DNA from: Kineosporia succinea
GTDB lineage: Bacteria > Actinomycetota > Actinomycetes > Actinomycetales > Kineosporiaceae
DNA length: 64,000 nucleotides
Reading direction: 5' to 3'
NCBI RefSeq assembly: GCF_030811555.1
Contig: NZ_JAUSQZ010000001.1
Span: forward strand, 7,933,241 to 7,997,240
The position numbers were made by a program, and so were the translations under genes. The notes under the pieces are model-generated. The model was given only the letters and a program-made list of their open reading frames with translations. It was not told the origin of the DNA and searched no databases. Position 1 is the stretch's first letter. Each line of letters opens with the position of its first letter. Shown piece after piece: positions 33,478-44,594 of the stretch.

Positions 33478-35150
33478 GCGACGACTCCGCCGTATGGCCG
33501 GCCGATGACGTGGCGGCCGACGTGACCGTCACGCCGGCTGGGCCGGACGCACTGAAGGCCGTCGAGAAGCACGTCGCCACCCTGGTCTCCGACCGGGTGG
33601 CCTCGCGCATCGCGCAGAAGGACCCGACGCTCTGGGGCGAGGCCGCGGTCTCCGAGGCCTCGGTCCGCCTGGGCTGGGTCGGCCTGGCCGACTCCTCCCG
33701 TCCGCTGGTCGAGCCGATCGAGTCGCTGCGGGCCGAGCTGCTCGCGGAGGGCGTCGACCGGGTCGTGCTGGCCGGCATGGGCGGCTCGTCCCTGGCCCCC
33801 GAGGTGATCACCAAGACGGCCGGCGTCGAGCTGGTCGTGCTGGACACCACCGACCCGGGTCAGGTCCGCAGCGCGCTGGTCGAGCTGGAGCGCACGGTCG
33901 TCGTGGTCTCCAGCAAGTCCGGCGGCACCGTCGAGACCGACAGCCAGCGGCGGGTTTTCGAGGCCGCCTTCACGGCCGCCGGGATCGACGCCAAGCGCCG
34001 CATCGTGGTCGTCACCGACCCGGGCTCCCCGCTGGAGAAGGCCTCGGCCGAGGCCGGCTACCGCGCGGTCTTCAGCGCCGACCCGACGATCGGCGGCCGG
34101 TACTCGGCGCTGACCGCGTTCGGCCTGGTGCCGTCCGGTCTGGCCGGTGTCGACGTGGGCGCCCTGCTCGACGAGGCGGCCGCGGTCAGCGACCAGCTCG
34201 CCGAGGACACCGAGTCCAACCCGGGCCTGGTGCTCGGCGCGGTGCTCGGCGGGTCCCCCACGCCGGGCTCCAACGGCTTCCGGGACAAGATCGTCTTCGC
34301 CGACTACGGCTCGGGCATCAGCGGTTTCGGCGACTGGGCCGAGCAGCTGATCGCCGAGAGCACCGGCAAGGAGGGCACCGGCCTGCTGCCGGTCGTCGCC
34401 TCGCCGAACGCCCCGGACGTCACCACCCCCGGTGACGACACGGTCGTGGTGCGGCTGGCCCCGATCGGCTCGGACTCCACCACGGCTCCGACCGCGACCG
34501 ACGCCGCCGCGTCGGTGACGGTCAACGGCCCGCTCGGTGCGCAGTTCCTGCTCTGGGAGTACGCCACCTCGGTGGCCGGGCGCCTGGTCGGGATCAACCC
34601 GTTCGACCAGCCCGACGTGGAGAGCGCGAAGGTCGCCGCCCGCGGCCTGCTCGACGCCACGCCGGAGCCCACCCCGGCCGACGCCGTCGACGGCGGGATC
34701 GAGATCCGGGCCACGCCCGGCCTTCTCGGTGGCGCCACGACGGTCGAGGCGGCGGTGGACGCGCTGCTCGCGCAGCTGCCGGGCCGCGGCTACCTGGCCG
34801 TCATGGCGTACCTCGACCGGCTCGCCGAGAGCGAGCTGGAAGGCGTGCGCGACCCGCTGGCCCAGCGCACGAACCGCCCCGTCACCTTCGGGTGGGGGCC
34901 GCGGTTCCTGCACTCCACCGGGCAGTTCCACAAGGGTGGCGCCCCGGTCGGGGTCTACCTCCAGATCACGGCGGACAACGCCAAGGACCTGGAGATCCCG
35001 GACCGGCCGTTCACCTTCGGCAAGCTCATCGGGGCCCAGGCCGCCGGTGACGCGGGCGTGCTCGCCCAGCACGACCGGCCGGTGCTGCGCCTGCACCTGA
35101 CCGACCGCGAGGCCGGGCTGAAGAAGCTGATCCAGGTGCTCAGCCGGTAA
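33474..35150 (+). CDS. pgi: Glucose-6-phosphate isomerase
   Basis: A 558-residue isomerase interconverting glucose 6-phosphate and fructose 6-phosphate. The SIS-domain features are [25 protein letters not shown] and [18 protein letters not shown]; the C-terminal part has [15 protein letters not shown] with the predicted catalytic residues. It belongs to the actinobacterial group that sits after tal in PPP clusters. The GTG start overlaps the tal stop. It links the pentose phosphate cluster to glycolysis. Confidence 0.94.
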   Translation: MSDDSAVWPADDVAADVTVTPAGPDALKAVEKHVATLVSDRVASRIAQKDPTLWGEAAVSEASVRLGWVGLADSSRPLVEPIESLRAELLAEGVDRVVLAGMGGSSLAPEVITKTAGVELVVLDTTDPGQVRSALVELERTVVVVSSKSGGTVETDSQRRVFEAAFTAAGIDAKRRIVVVTDPGSPLEKASAEAGYRAVFSADPTIGGRYSALTAFGLVPSGLAGVDVGALLDEAAAVSDQLAEDTESNPGLVLGAVLGGSPTPGSNGFRDKIVFADYGSGISGFGDWAEQLIAESTGKEGTGLLPVVASPNAPDVTTPGDDTVVVRLAPIGSDSTTAPTATDAAASVTVNGPLGAQFLLWEYATSVAGRLVGINPFDQPDVESAKVAARGLLDATPEPTPADAVDGGIEIRATPGLLGGATTVEAAVDALLAQLPGRGYLAVMAYLDRLAESELEGVRDPLAQRTNRPVTFGWGPRFLHSTGQFHKGGAPVGVYLQITADNAKDLEIPDRPFTFGKLIGAQAAGDAGVLAQHDRPVLRLHLTDREAGLKKLIQVLSR

Positions 35151-35162
35151 AAGATTCTCCCG

Positions 35163-35270
35163 TCGGGGCGAGACACGCGAGATCTTGCGCGCACGAGCGT
35201 GTTCCGCCCCGAAGAGCACTCGCAGAAGGGTGGTTCCGCCGGTCCCTGGGACCAACGGAACCACCCTTCT
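35163..35270 (+). terminator. Compound hairpin region between pgi and zwf
   Basis: Two parts. TCGGGGCG (35163-35170) pairs with CGCCCCGA (35205-35212). Then AGAAGGGTGGTTCCG (35224-35238) pairs perfectly with CGGAACCACCCTTCT (35256-35270) and encloses GGTCC-CTG-GGACC (35241-35253). It probably terminates tkt-tal-pgi; its nested form is unusual. No U-run follows. Confidence 0.68.
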
Positions 35271-35381
35271 CGTGCACTTGACGGGAATGCCGGGGACTGC
35301 GCCAGACTTGGTCCCCAGTACGTGCGCTCGCCGGCCCGACCGGCGTCCACCATTTTCTGTACAGCTCTGAGAGGAACAACG

Positions 35382-36922
<1,541 letters not shown>

Positions 36923-36926
<4 letters not shown>

Positions 36927-37852
36927 TCGTCGACCTGCCGAACACCACCACCAACGAGGTCAGCAAGCGCCTCGTCGAGGCCCGGGGCGAGAGCGGCGCC
37001 GTCGCCCTCGGCCGGGTGCTCACGCTCATCCTGGTCACCGACGAGGAGGGCTCCGACGAAGCGGTCGGCACCGCCAACGACGCCAGCCGGGAGCACCCCT
37101 CGCGCGTGCTGGTCGTCGTGCGCGGCACCACCGACGGCGACGCGCGGCTCGACGCGCAGATCCGGGTCGGCGGTGACGCCGGGGCCAGCGAGGTGATCGT
37201 GCTGCGTCTGTTCGGTGAACTCGCCGAGCACGGTTCCGCCCTGGTCACGCCGCTGCTCCTGCCCGACGCGCCGGTCGTGGTCTGGTGGGCCGGCGAGCCC
37301 CCGGCCGACCCGCTGAGCGAGCGCATCGGCACCATGGCCACGCGACGCATCGTCGACACCGCCAAGGCCGCCGACCCGTGCGCGGCGCTGGAGCAGCTGT
37401 CGAAGGTGGCCGCCCCCGGCACCACCGACCTGTCGTGGAGCCGCCTGACCCGCTGGCGGGCCCTGCTCGCGGCGGCGCTCGACCAGCCGCCGTACGAGGA
37501 CGTCACCTCCGCCGTGGTGCGGGGTGCGGCCGACAAGCCGAGCGTCGAGCTGATGGCCGCCTGGCTGGCCCACGCCCTCGACATCCCGGTCACCGTCGAG
37601 CACACCGAGCCCGGCACCGGCATGGTCGGGGTGCACCTGACGCGCGCCTCCGGCGAGATCTCGATCGTGCGGGAAGACGGAACGGTCGCCACCATGACCC
37701 AGCCCGGTCAGCCCACCCGCCGGGTCGCGCTGCACCGGCGCACCGACGTGGAGTGCCTCACCGAGGAGCTGCGCCGGCTCGACCCCGACGAGCTGTTCGC
37801 CGACGTGCTCACGAAGGGCATGCCGCGTATCCGAGAGGGGGCCTCCGCATGA
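36923..37852 (+). CDS. opcA: Glucose-6-phosphate dehydrogenase assembly protein OpcA
   Basis: A 309-residue redox-responsive assembly factor for Zwf, conserved in cyanobacteria and actinobacteria. Recognisable are the DLPNTTTNEVSKRLVEARGE start, the central VTPLLLPDAPVVVWWAGEPP segment and the closing FADVLTKGMPRI. Two cysteines (ADPCAAL, DVECLTE) may mediate redox control (inference). GTG 36923 overlaps the zwf stop and its own stop overlaps pgl (ATGA), giving a tightly coupled zwf-opcA-pgl unit. Confidence 0.95.
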
Positions 37853-38577
37853 CCTCGAAGTCCGAGCGTTTCGTCTACGAGGACGGCACGGCGCTGGCCG
37901 CGGCCGCCGCGGCCCGGCTGATCACCGAGATCAGCGACGCCCAGAACGCCCGGGGCACGGCCCATGTCGTGCTCACCGGCGGCTCGAACGGCGGCGCCCT
38001 GCTCAAGGCCGTCGCCGCCTCACCGGCCCGGGACACCGTCGACTGGTCGCGCGTCGACCTGTGGTGGGGCGACGAGCGGTTCCTGCCCGCCGGTGACGGT
38101 GAGCGCAACGAGGTGCAGGCGCACGAGTACCTGCTCGGTGCTCTGCCGTTGGAGCCCGAGCGGGTGCACGTGGCCGCCGCCTCCGACGCCGGTCTCGATC
38201 TGGACGCCGCGGCCGCCGCCTACGCGTCCGAGCTCGCCGCCGCCTTCGGTGACGGGCCGACCGCGTTCGACGTGCTGCTGCTGGGCGTCGGGCCGGACGG
38301 GCACGTGGCCTCGCTGTTCCCGGGCCACCCGGGCTACGCGGTCACCGAGGGCACGGCGATCGCGGTGCGCGAGTCGCCCAAGCCCCCGCCCGAGCGGATC
38401 TCCCTGACGCTGGGCGCGATCCGTGCCGCGCGTCAGGTGTGGCTGCTCGCCGGTGGCGAGGGCAAGGCCGACGCCGTGGCCGGTGCGCTGGGCGGTCAGG
38501 ACCTGCCCGCCGGTGCCGTGCACGGCACCGGGCGCACGCTGTGGCTGCTCGACCGGGCGGCCGCCTCGAAGCTCTAG
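37849..38577 (+). CDS. pgl: 6-phosphogluconolactonase
   Basis: A 242-residue lactonase of the NagB-like fold that hydrolyses 6-phosphogluconolactone. Motifs are VVLTGGSNGGALLKAV, VDLWWGDERFLPAGDGERNEVQAHE split over the active site, and LGVGPDGHVASLFPGHP with the catalytic His region. ATG 37849 overlaps the opcA stop. A perfect terminator follows at 38592-38630, closing the operon. Confidence 0.96.
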   Translation: MTSKSERFVYEDGTALAAAAAARLITEISDAQNARGTAHVVLTGGSNGGALLKAVAASPARDTVDWSRVDLWWGDERFLPAGDGERNEVQAHEYLLGALPLEPERVHVAAASDAGLDLDAAAAAYASELAAAFGDGPTAFDVLLLGVGPDGHVASLFPGHPGYAVTEGTAIAVRESPKPPPERISLTLGAIRAARQVWLLAGGEGKADAVAGALGGQDLPAGAVHGTGRTLWLLDRAAASKL

Positions 38578-38591
38578 AGAGCAACGGCTTG

Positions 38592-38630
38592 AGGACGCCG
38601 GTGGGCACCGTGGGTGCCCACCGGCGTCCT
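38592..38630 (+). terminator. Strong terminator of the zwf-opcA-pgl operon
   Basis: A perfect 18-bp stem (AGGACGCCGGTGGGCACC against its complement) with a 3-nt loop, followed by TGTTCT, 15 nt after the pgl stop. Confidence 0.88.
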
Positions 38631-38815
38631 TGTTCTGCCGCGGGTCGGGACAACCGGTAACCGGCAGCCGTCGGCCCCCACGTCGTCCTCACGCCCGAAC
38701 GGCCGATGCCCCCCGGACGACCCGGTCGGAAAGCGCCGCCGAACAGTGGATCAGGGCCCTGACGGCCGGATCCCGTGACGACAATGGAGCCTCACAGCGA
38801 AGTGGGGGTCGCCTG

Positions 38816-41137
38816 ATGAGCCGTCCCGGCCGTAGGACCGTCCTGATCCGGGCGGGCGGGCTGCTCGCGGCCCTGGCACTGCTGGGCGCCTGGCTGCTGG
38901 CGCCGACGAGCGCCACGGCCGGCGAGAACTCCACGCAGGCCCCGTTCCACGCCGTGCCGCAGGTGAGCCTGAACCTGCTCGGCGGCTCGGGCGAGGGCTA
39001 CGCGGTGCAGATGCTGACGCCGGTACCGGGTCACACCTGGGACCTCTACACCGGCACCGATCACCTGACGCGCCGCGCCTACCCGGTTCCCGCCGACCTG
39101 ATCGGGGAGGTCACCTGGCTGGGGGTCGTGGGCCAGCAGGCCGGATGGGTGCTCGACCATCCCGGCACGATCACGCGCTACGAGATGCACCGGGTGAACG
39201 TGATCACCGGCACCGACACCGAACTGGGCACGGTGACCACGCGGCCGATCGCGTTCACCGCCGACAGCTGGCTCGGCTGGTCCGGGAACGACCTGGTCGC
39301 CACGCGTTTCGACGACGGCAGCGCGACCACCCTCGCCCGGCCGGGCCGTTCGCCCGGCCGGGTCGAGCTGGCCGACGACGCGCTGGTGGTGCGGAGCGAG
39401 AACGACGCGCACACCGAGACCTATCTCGACCTGGTCGAGTTCGGCAACGGCCGGGTGACCCGGGTGGCGACCGAACCGGCGATCGCCGACTTCGGCGTCT
39501 CGGCCACGAGCATCTTCTGGACCGGGCCCACGATCGCCGGGGAACCCCAGGCGATCCGGGTGCGGGACCGCTCCGACGGAACGGTTTTCGGGTACTCGGA
39601 GACGGACGACGCGGCCGACTCGGTGCACCGGGTCGCCGGTGAGCACGGGATGGGCTACGTGATCGCGGCCGACAACGTGTGGCGGCTGCGCACGATCAGC
39701 ACCACGGGCACGGTGAGCACCGTTGTCCTGCCCGATGATTCGGGCGGCCTGATCGCGGACGGGCCGCGCTACCTCGTGGGTGCGGGCGGGCGAACCGGGG
39801 ACGCGGGGGTGTACGCGGTCGCGGCGAGCACACTTTCGCGGGTGGCCACGGTGGACGCACCGGATCTGCCCGTCACCGCGCTCGCCATGGCCGCCGGGCG
39901 GGTCTACTCCGCCGACGACTACTTCCCCGACGACGGCCGGACGCCCCTGGGGGCGCGGCCCCCGATGGCCGTGTGGTCGCGTCCGGTGACCGGGCTGGGC
40001 CGGCCGGTGCTCGGCGACGAGACCCGTTTCCCCTACCGCACCGGCTATCTCGACGGCAGCGCGCAGAGCATGGACTTCTCGGCCGGGCGGGGCGTGATCA
40101 GCGGGGTGCTGCAACCGGCCCGCTTCACCTGGCGCCTGCTCGACCGCGGCCGCCTCACCGGCAGCGTGACGCAGGCCTGGTGGTCCGGCCGCACGCAGGA
40201 GATCGACACCCGGCACCCGGACGCGTCCGGCCCGTTCGTGCTGGCGGCCGGTCACGTCTACGACCCGGCCGGCACCCGCCTGTACTCACGTCCGGGAGCG
40301 AGCACCGCCACCGCCCCGGCCACCGGGCAGGACGATCTCTACGGCCCCCGCCTGATCTACTCCCGCGCCGCCGCCCGGCCCGGCCACGAGGACATCTGGC
40401 TGCGTGACCTCGATCGGCCGCGATCCCGCTCGAACCCCGGAAAGCTGGCCGCCGTCAAGGTCTCCGGCGCGAAGGTGGCGATCTGGGGCGACACCGTGGC
40501 CTACCAGTCCGGACCGCGCGAGATCACCCTGCGGGCGGCGACCGTGCGCCGGTTCCGCACCACCGGCGTCCTCACCGAACTGACGCTCGGGGAAGGCACC
40601 CTGGCCTGGAACGTGGGCACCCGCACGTATCTCGTCGACACCCGGAACAACTCCTCGCGACCCGCCGCCTACCCGGGCTCGGGCACCCTGCTCCACCTCG
40701 ACGACCACTACCTGGCCCGCCGCGTCACCAGCGGGGCGCTCGTCGTGTACCGCAGCTTCTACACCGAGAAGTACCGGCCGCGACTCATCGGCACCTACGC
40801 CCCGGCCGGTTTCACGCCCGACGGCGACGGCCGCGCCGACACCTGGTCGCCCCAGTTCGACCTGAGCAAGCCGGTCACCGCGGTGAGACTCCTGATCCGC
40901 TCGACGAAGACCGGATCGGTCCTGCGCACCCTGAACGGCACCGGGCCGGACGGCAGCGTCCGCGACCTCACCTTCGACGGGCTCAGTGGTTCGGGCAGGT
41001 CCCTGGCCGCCGGCACCTACCGCTGGGAGCTCGAGGCCTCCGCCACCGACGGCGAGGGCGCGGCCGTCGGGATCCGCGGTGAGCGCACCCTCACCGGCAC
41101 CGTACGGATCAGCCGGGCCGGCCCGCCGGCCCGGTGA
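38816..41137 (+). CDS. Large secreted protein with C-terminal FlgD/Ig-like domain
   Basis: A 773-residue exported protein. Residues 1-42 form a signal peptide (basic start, then AGGLLAALALLGAWLLAP, then SATA). The body (about 50-650) is a succession of short beta-strand units with many Trp, Asp and Gly residues, suggesting a beta-propeller. Residues about 662-760 match FlgD-type or gliding-motility-type Ig modules (GFTPDGDGRADTWSPQFDLS ... LAAGTYRWELEA). No catalytic motif is visible. ATG 38816 is chosen because the signal peptide begins there. Related secreted proteins occur in spore-forming, motile actinomycetes; function is unknown. Confidence 0.82.
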   Translation: MSRPGRRTVLIRAGGLLAALALLGAWLLAPTSATAGENSTQAPFHAVPQVSLNLLGGSGEGYAVQMLTPVPGHTWDLYTGTDHLTRRAYPVPADLIGEVTWLGVVGQQAGWVLDHPGTITRYEMHRVNVITGTDTELGTVTTRPIAFTADSWLGWSGNDLVATRFDDGSATTLARPGRSPGRVELADDALVVRSENDAHTETYLDLVEFGNGRVTRVATEPAIADFGVSATSIFWTGPTIAGEPQAIRVRDRSDGTVFGYSETDDAADSVHRVAGEHGMGYVIAADNVWRLRTISTTGTVSTVVLPDDSGGLIADGPRYLVGAGGRTGDAGVYAVAASTLSRVATVDAPDLPVTALAMAAGRVYSADDYFPDDGRTPLGARPPMAVWSRPVTGLGRPVLGDETRFPYRTGYLDGSAQSMDFSAGRGVISGVLQPARFTWRLLDRGRLTGSVTQAWWSGRTQEIDTRHPDASGPFVLAAGHVYDPAGTRLYSRPGASTATAPATGQDDLYGPRLIYSRAAARPGHEDIWLRDLDRPRSRSNPGKLAAVKVSGAKVAIWGDTVAYQSGPREITLRAATVRRFRTTGVLTELTLGEGTLAWNVGTRTYLVDTRNNSSRPAAYPGSGTLLHLDDHYLARRVTSGALVVYRSFYTEKYRPRLIGTYAPAGFTPDGDGRADTWSPQFDLSKPVTAVRLLIRSTKTGSVLRTLNGTGPDGSVRDLTFDGLSGSGRSLAAGTYRWELEASATDGEGAAVGIRGERTLTGTVRISRAGPPAR

Positions 41138-41355
41138 GCGGGGCGGTGACCACGCACGGACGGTACACAGGGTGTCGCAACGGCCATAACGGCGCGGGGA
41201 CAGTTCTGGACAATCACCGATTCTGCCCACTCGGAGAGTTGACAACCCGCCAGACTGTGAGCCGGGAGGAGCCGGGAACGGACCTGATCGGTCAAGAACG
41301 GCATTCCAGCGACCGATTGTCCTCAGGTCAGGGATCGTCAGAAAGGCGCGGGGTT

Positions 41356-42921
41356 GTGATCGAGGTGAACCAGCCCCGGGCCCAGGTGACGCACGACCTG
41401 GCCGAGGAACTGGCGGCGCTCGACGACGTCGTCGGGTTCGACCCGGCCCGGGCCCTCGACCGTGCACGCCGTCTGCAGGAGGCCGCCGAGCAGGCCGGCG
41501 ACCACGACTCCACCGTCAGCGCCCTGCTCTGGCAGGCCGAGGCGCACCAGCGTGACGGCGACCCGGCGGCCTCGGCCGGCGTCATCACCCGCACCCGCGA
41601 GACCCTGGCCCCGCTGACCGCCGAGCACGCCGTGCGCGCGTCCTGGCTGCTGTCCCGTGTGCACACCGACCTCGGCGACCGGCCCACCGCCCTGGAACAC
41701 GTGATGGACGCGGTGGGCGCGTTCACCGACGACGTCCCCCGCCGCCTGCGCACCCGCGTCCTGATCAAGGTCGCCGACCTGCTCGACGAGCTCGGCGCCC
41801 GCGAGGACTCGCTGATCTGGTACTCCCGCGCCGAGGAACTGGCCCAGGGCGACGGGCGCATGCACATGCTCGTGGTGAACAACCGGGCCTACGGGGCGCT
41901 CGAGGCCGGCGAGGGCGACGAGGCCCTGGAGCAGGCCCGTCTGCTGACCACCCTGAGCGAGCACTACGGGCGCCCCCTGAACGCCGACGCCCTCGACACC
42001 GTCGCACGCATCCACCTCCTGCGCGGCGACCCGGCCGCGGCCGCCGAGACCTCCCGGCGCGCCGTGGACGCGACCCAGACGCTCGAGACGAAGGTCGCCG
42101 ACGCGCTGCCCGAGTACCTGCTCACCCTCGCGGTCGCACAGCGCGAACTGGGCGAGGCGGCCACCGCGGCCCGCACCCTCGAACGGGCCCGGGCCCTGTG
42201 CGGACCCGAGGGTTTCGCCCGCACCAAGGCCCGCATCCTCGAGGAGGAGGCCGAGGTGCGCGCCGCGCTCGGCGACTACCGCGCCGCCTACGAGACGCAC
42301 AAGGCGTTCTACCTCGCCGACCAGGAACTGCTCTCGCAGCAGCGCGAGGCCCAGGCCCGCGCCCGGCAGACGATCTTCGAGACCGTCACGGCCCGCGAGG
42401 AGGCCGCCCGCTACCGCGAGGAGGCCCGCCGCGACCCGCTCACCGGCCTGTGGAACCGGCTCTACGTCGAGGAACGACTGCCGCTGATGCTGCGGGAACA
42501 ACCCTCGCACACCGGGGTTCTGAGCGTCGCGCTGCTCGACCTCGACCACTTCAAGTCGGTCAACGACACGTTCTCGCACGAGGTCGGCGACGAGGTGTTG
42601 CGGGTGGTCGCCGGGCTCCTCGACGCCGCAGCGGCCCGGGCCCCCGGCTCGTTCGCGGCCCGCCTGGGCGGCGAGGAGCTGCTGCTCATCCTGGCCACCG
42701 ACGACCGTGGCACGGCCCTGCGGATCGTGGACGACGTGCGGGCCGCGGTGCGCGGGTACGCCTGGTCACCGATCACCCCCGGGCGGGTCGTCACTCTCAG
42801 CGGCGGGATCGCGACCGCCACCGCGGAAGACACCCGGTCGTCACTGCTGGCCCGGGCCGACGCCCAGCTGTACGCGGCGAAATCGGCCGGGCGCAACCGC
42901 ATCTGCACGGACGCGATCTGA
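41356..42921 (+). CDS. TPR-containing diguanylate cyclase (GGEEL), paralogue 1
   Basis: A 521-residue soluble protein. The first 330 residues are helical repeats of TPR type (pairs such as ALEHVMDAVGAFTDD, DSLIWYSRAEELAQGD), followed by a short coiled coil (AREEAARYREEARR) and a GGDEF domain: DPLTGLWNRLYVEERLP, LLDLDHFKSVNDTFSHEVGD and the active-site RLGGEELLLI. GGEEL is a permitted active variant. I see no RxxD inhibitory site. GTG 41356 is assumed; the preceding 70 codons of open frame look non-coding. The TPRs probably sense a protein partner. A paralogue follows 35 nt later. Confidence 0.88.
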   Translation: MIEVNQPRAQVTHDLAEELAALDDVVGFDPARALDRARRLQEAAEQAGDHDSTVSALLWQAEAHQRDGDPAASAGVITRTRETLAPLTAEHAVRASWLLSRVHTDLGDRPTALEHVMDAVGAFTDDVPRRLRTRVLIKVADLLDELGAREDSLIWYSRAEELAQGDGRMHMLVVNNRAYGALEAGEGDEALEQARLLTTLSEHYGRPLNADALDTVARIHLLRGDPAAAAETSRRAVDATQTLETKVADALPEYLLTLAVAQRELGEAATAARTLERARALCGPEGFARTKARILEEEAEVRAALGDYRAAYETHKAFYLADQELLSQQREAQARARQTIFETVTAREEAARYREEARRDPLTGLWNRLYVEERLPLMLREQPSHTGVLSVALLDLDHFKSVNDTFSHEVGDEVLRVVAGLLDAAAARAPGSFAARLGGEELLLILATDDRGTALRIVDDVRAAVRGYAWSPITPGRVVTLSGGIATATAEDTRSSLLARADAQLYAAKSAGRNRICTDAI

Positions 42922-42956
42922 GCACACCGGCTTACCACGAGGGAACGGGGCGAAAG

Positions 42957-44534
42957 ATGCTGGAAGGCACGGCATCAGGAACGGTCATGCGCGACCGCGC
43001 GCTGCTCGCGGTGCGTCTGGCCGACCTCGACGACCTGGTCGGCTCCGACCCCTCACGGGCCCGGCACGTCGCCTTCGAGCTGGAACAGCTGGCCCGTCGT
43101 CTCGACGACAGCCTCTCCGTCGCCACCGCGCTGATCTGGCAGGCCGAGGCCGCCGGGCGTGAGGGCCACCAGAGCATCGCCGCCCAGCTGGTCAACACCA
43201 GCCGCGAGCACGGCCCGCTCCCGCCCGAGCTCGTGGTGCGTGGCGCCTGGGTGATGGCCCGGGTCTACAACGACTTCGGCGACCAGGCCACGGCTCTCGA
43301 CCGGATCATGGACGCGGTGGCCGCCTTCGGTCCCGACGTCACCCGCCGTCTGCGCACCCGGGTCATGCTCACCGGCGCCGACCTGCTCGACGACCTCGGC
43401 GACCGCGAGGACAGCCTGCTCTGGTACGGCCGCGCCGAGGAACTCGCCGACGGCGACGCCCACATGCAGATCATGGTCGCGAACAACCGCGCCTACAGCT
43501 CCCTCACGGCTGGCGACCTGGACGACGCCCAGGCCCAGGCCCGGTTGCTCGCCGAGCTCAGCACCCGGCACAAGCGCCCCCTCAACGCCGGGGTGCTCGA
43601 CACCATCGCCAACGTGCACCTCCTGCGCGGTGACTACCGCGCCGCGCTCGAGACCGCCCACCAGGCCGTCGACGTCACCGACCGGATGGACACCAAGGTC
43701 TCCGACGCCCGGCCCGAGCACCTGCTCACCCTCGGCATCGCGCAGCGCCTGCTCGGCCTCCCCGAGCAGGCCGCCGAGAGCCTGGCCCGGGCTCGTGCCG
43801 CCTGTGGTCCCGAAGGGCACGGCCGGGTCAAGGTCCGCATCCTCGAGCAGGAGGCCGAACTGCTGGCCGGACGCGGCGAGTGGGAGGCCGCCTTCCACCG
43901 CTACCGCGAGTTCCACACCGCCGACCAGGAGCTGCTCTCCGCCCAGCGGGAGGCCGCCGCCCGCTCGCGCCAGGCCGTGTTCGAGACCGGCCAGGCCCGG
44001 GAGGAGACCGACCGGGCCCGGGAGGAGGCCGCCCGCTACCGCGAGGAGGCCCGCCGCGACCCGCTCACCGGACTGCGCAACCGCCTCTACGTCGAGGAGC
44101 ACCTCGGGCCCCTCATCGAGTCCTCGCACACCCTGGGCGTGGCCCTCATCGACCTCGACCACTTCAAGTCCGTCAACGACACGTACTCGCACGAGGTCGG
44201 CGACGAGGTGCTCCGCGTCGTCGCCCGCGTCCTGGACGCCTGCCTCGCCGAGGCGACCCACGCGTCCTCCGGCAGTTCGTTCGCCGCCCGCCTGGGAGGC
44301 GAGGAACTGCTCGTCGTGATGGCCGACGCCGCCCGCGGCGCCCGGGAGGTCGCCGAACTCTGCCGCGCCGCGGTGGAGGGGCAGGACTGGTCGCGCCTCA
44401 CCCCCGGCCGCGTGATCACCCTGAGCGCCGGCGTCGCCGTGGCCGAACCCGGCGACAACCGCGCCACCCTGCTGTCCCGGGCCGACGCCCAGCTCTACGA
44501 GGCCAAGGCGGTCGGGCGCAACCGGGTGCGATGA
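42957..44534 (+). CDS. TPR-containing diguanylate cyclase (GGEEL), paralogue 2
   Basis: A 525-residue protein aligned end to end with the preceding gene: the same TPR pattern (VMARVYNDFGDQATALDRIM, DSLLWYGRAEELADGD), a longer coiled coil (AREETDRAREEAARYREEARR), and a GGDEF domain with LIDLDHFKSVNDTYSHEVGD and RLGGEELLVV. The spacing of 35 nt suggests co-transcription and a recent tandem duplication. ATG 42957 is preferred; ATG 42987 (MRDRALLAV) is possible. Like its neighbour it has no membrane segment and no visible RxxD site. Confidence 0.88.
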   Translation: MLEGTASGTVMRDRALLAVRLADLDDLVGSDPSRARHVAFELEQLARRLDDSLSVATALIWQAEAAGREGHQSIAAQLVNTSREHGPLPPELVVRGAWVMARVYNDFGDQATALDRIMDAVAAFGPDVTRRLRTRVMLTGADLLDDLGDREDSLLWYGRAEELADGDAHMQIMVANNRAYSSLTAGDLDDAQAQARLLAELSTRHKRPLNAGVLDTIANVHLLRGDYRAALETAHQAVDVTDRMDTKVSDARPEHLLTLGIAQRLLGLPEQAAESLARARAACGPEGHGRVKVRILEQEAELLAGRGEWEAAFHRYREFHTADQELLSAQREAAARSRQAVFETGQAREETDRAREEAARYREEARRDPLTGLRNRLYVEEHLGPLIESSHTLGVALIDLDHFKSVNDTYSHEVGDEVLRVVARVLDACLAEATHASSGSSFAARLGGEELLVVMADAARGAREVAELCRAAVEGQDWSRLTPGRVITLSAGVAVAEPGDNRATLLSRADAQLYEAKAVGRNRVR

Positions 44535-44594
44535 GTTCCTCGGGTACGGGCGGTCCGTGGAGCGGGCTCACGCCGGAGCAGGAGCGCGGGTTCC

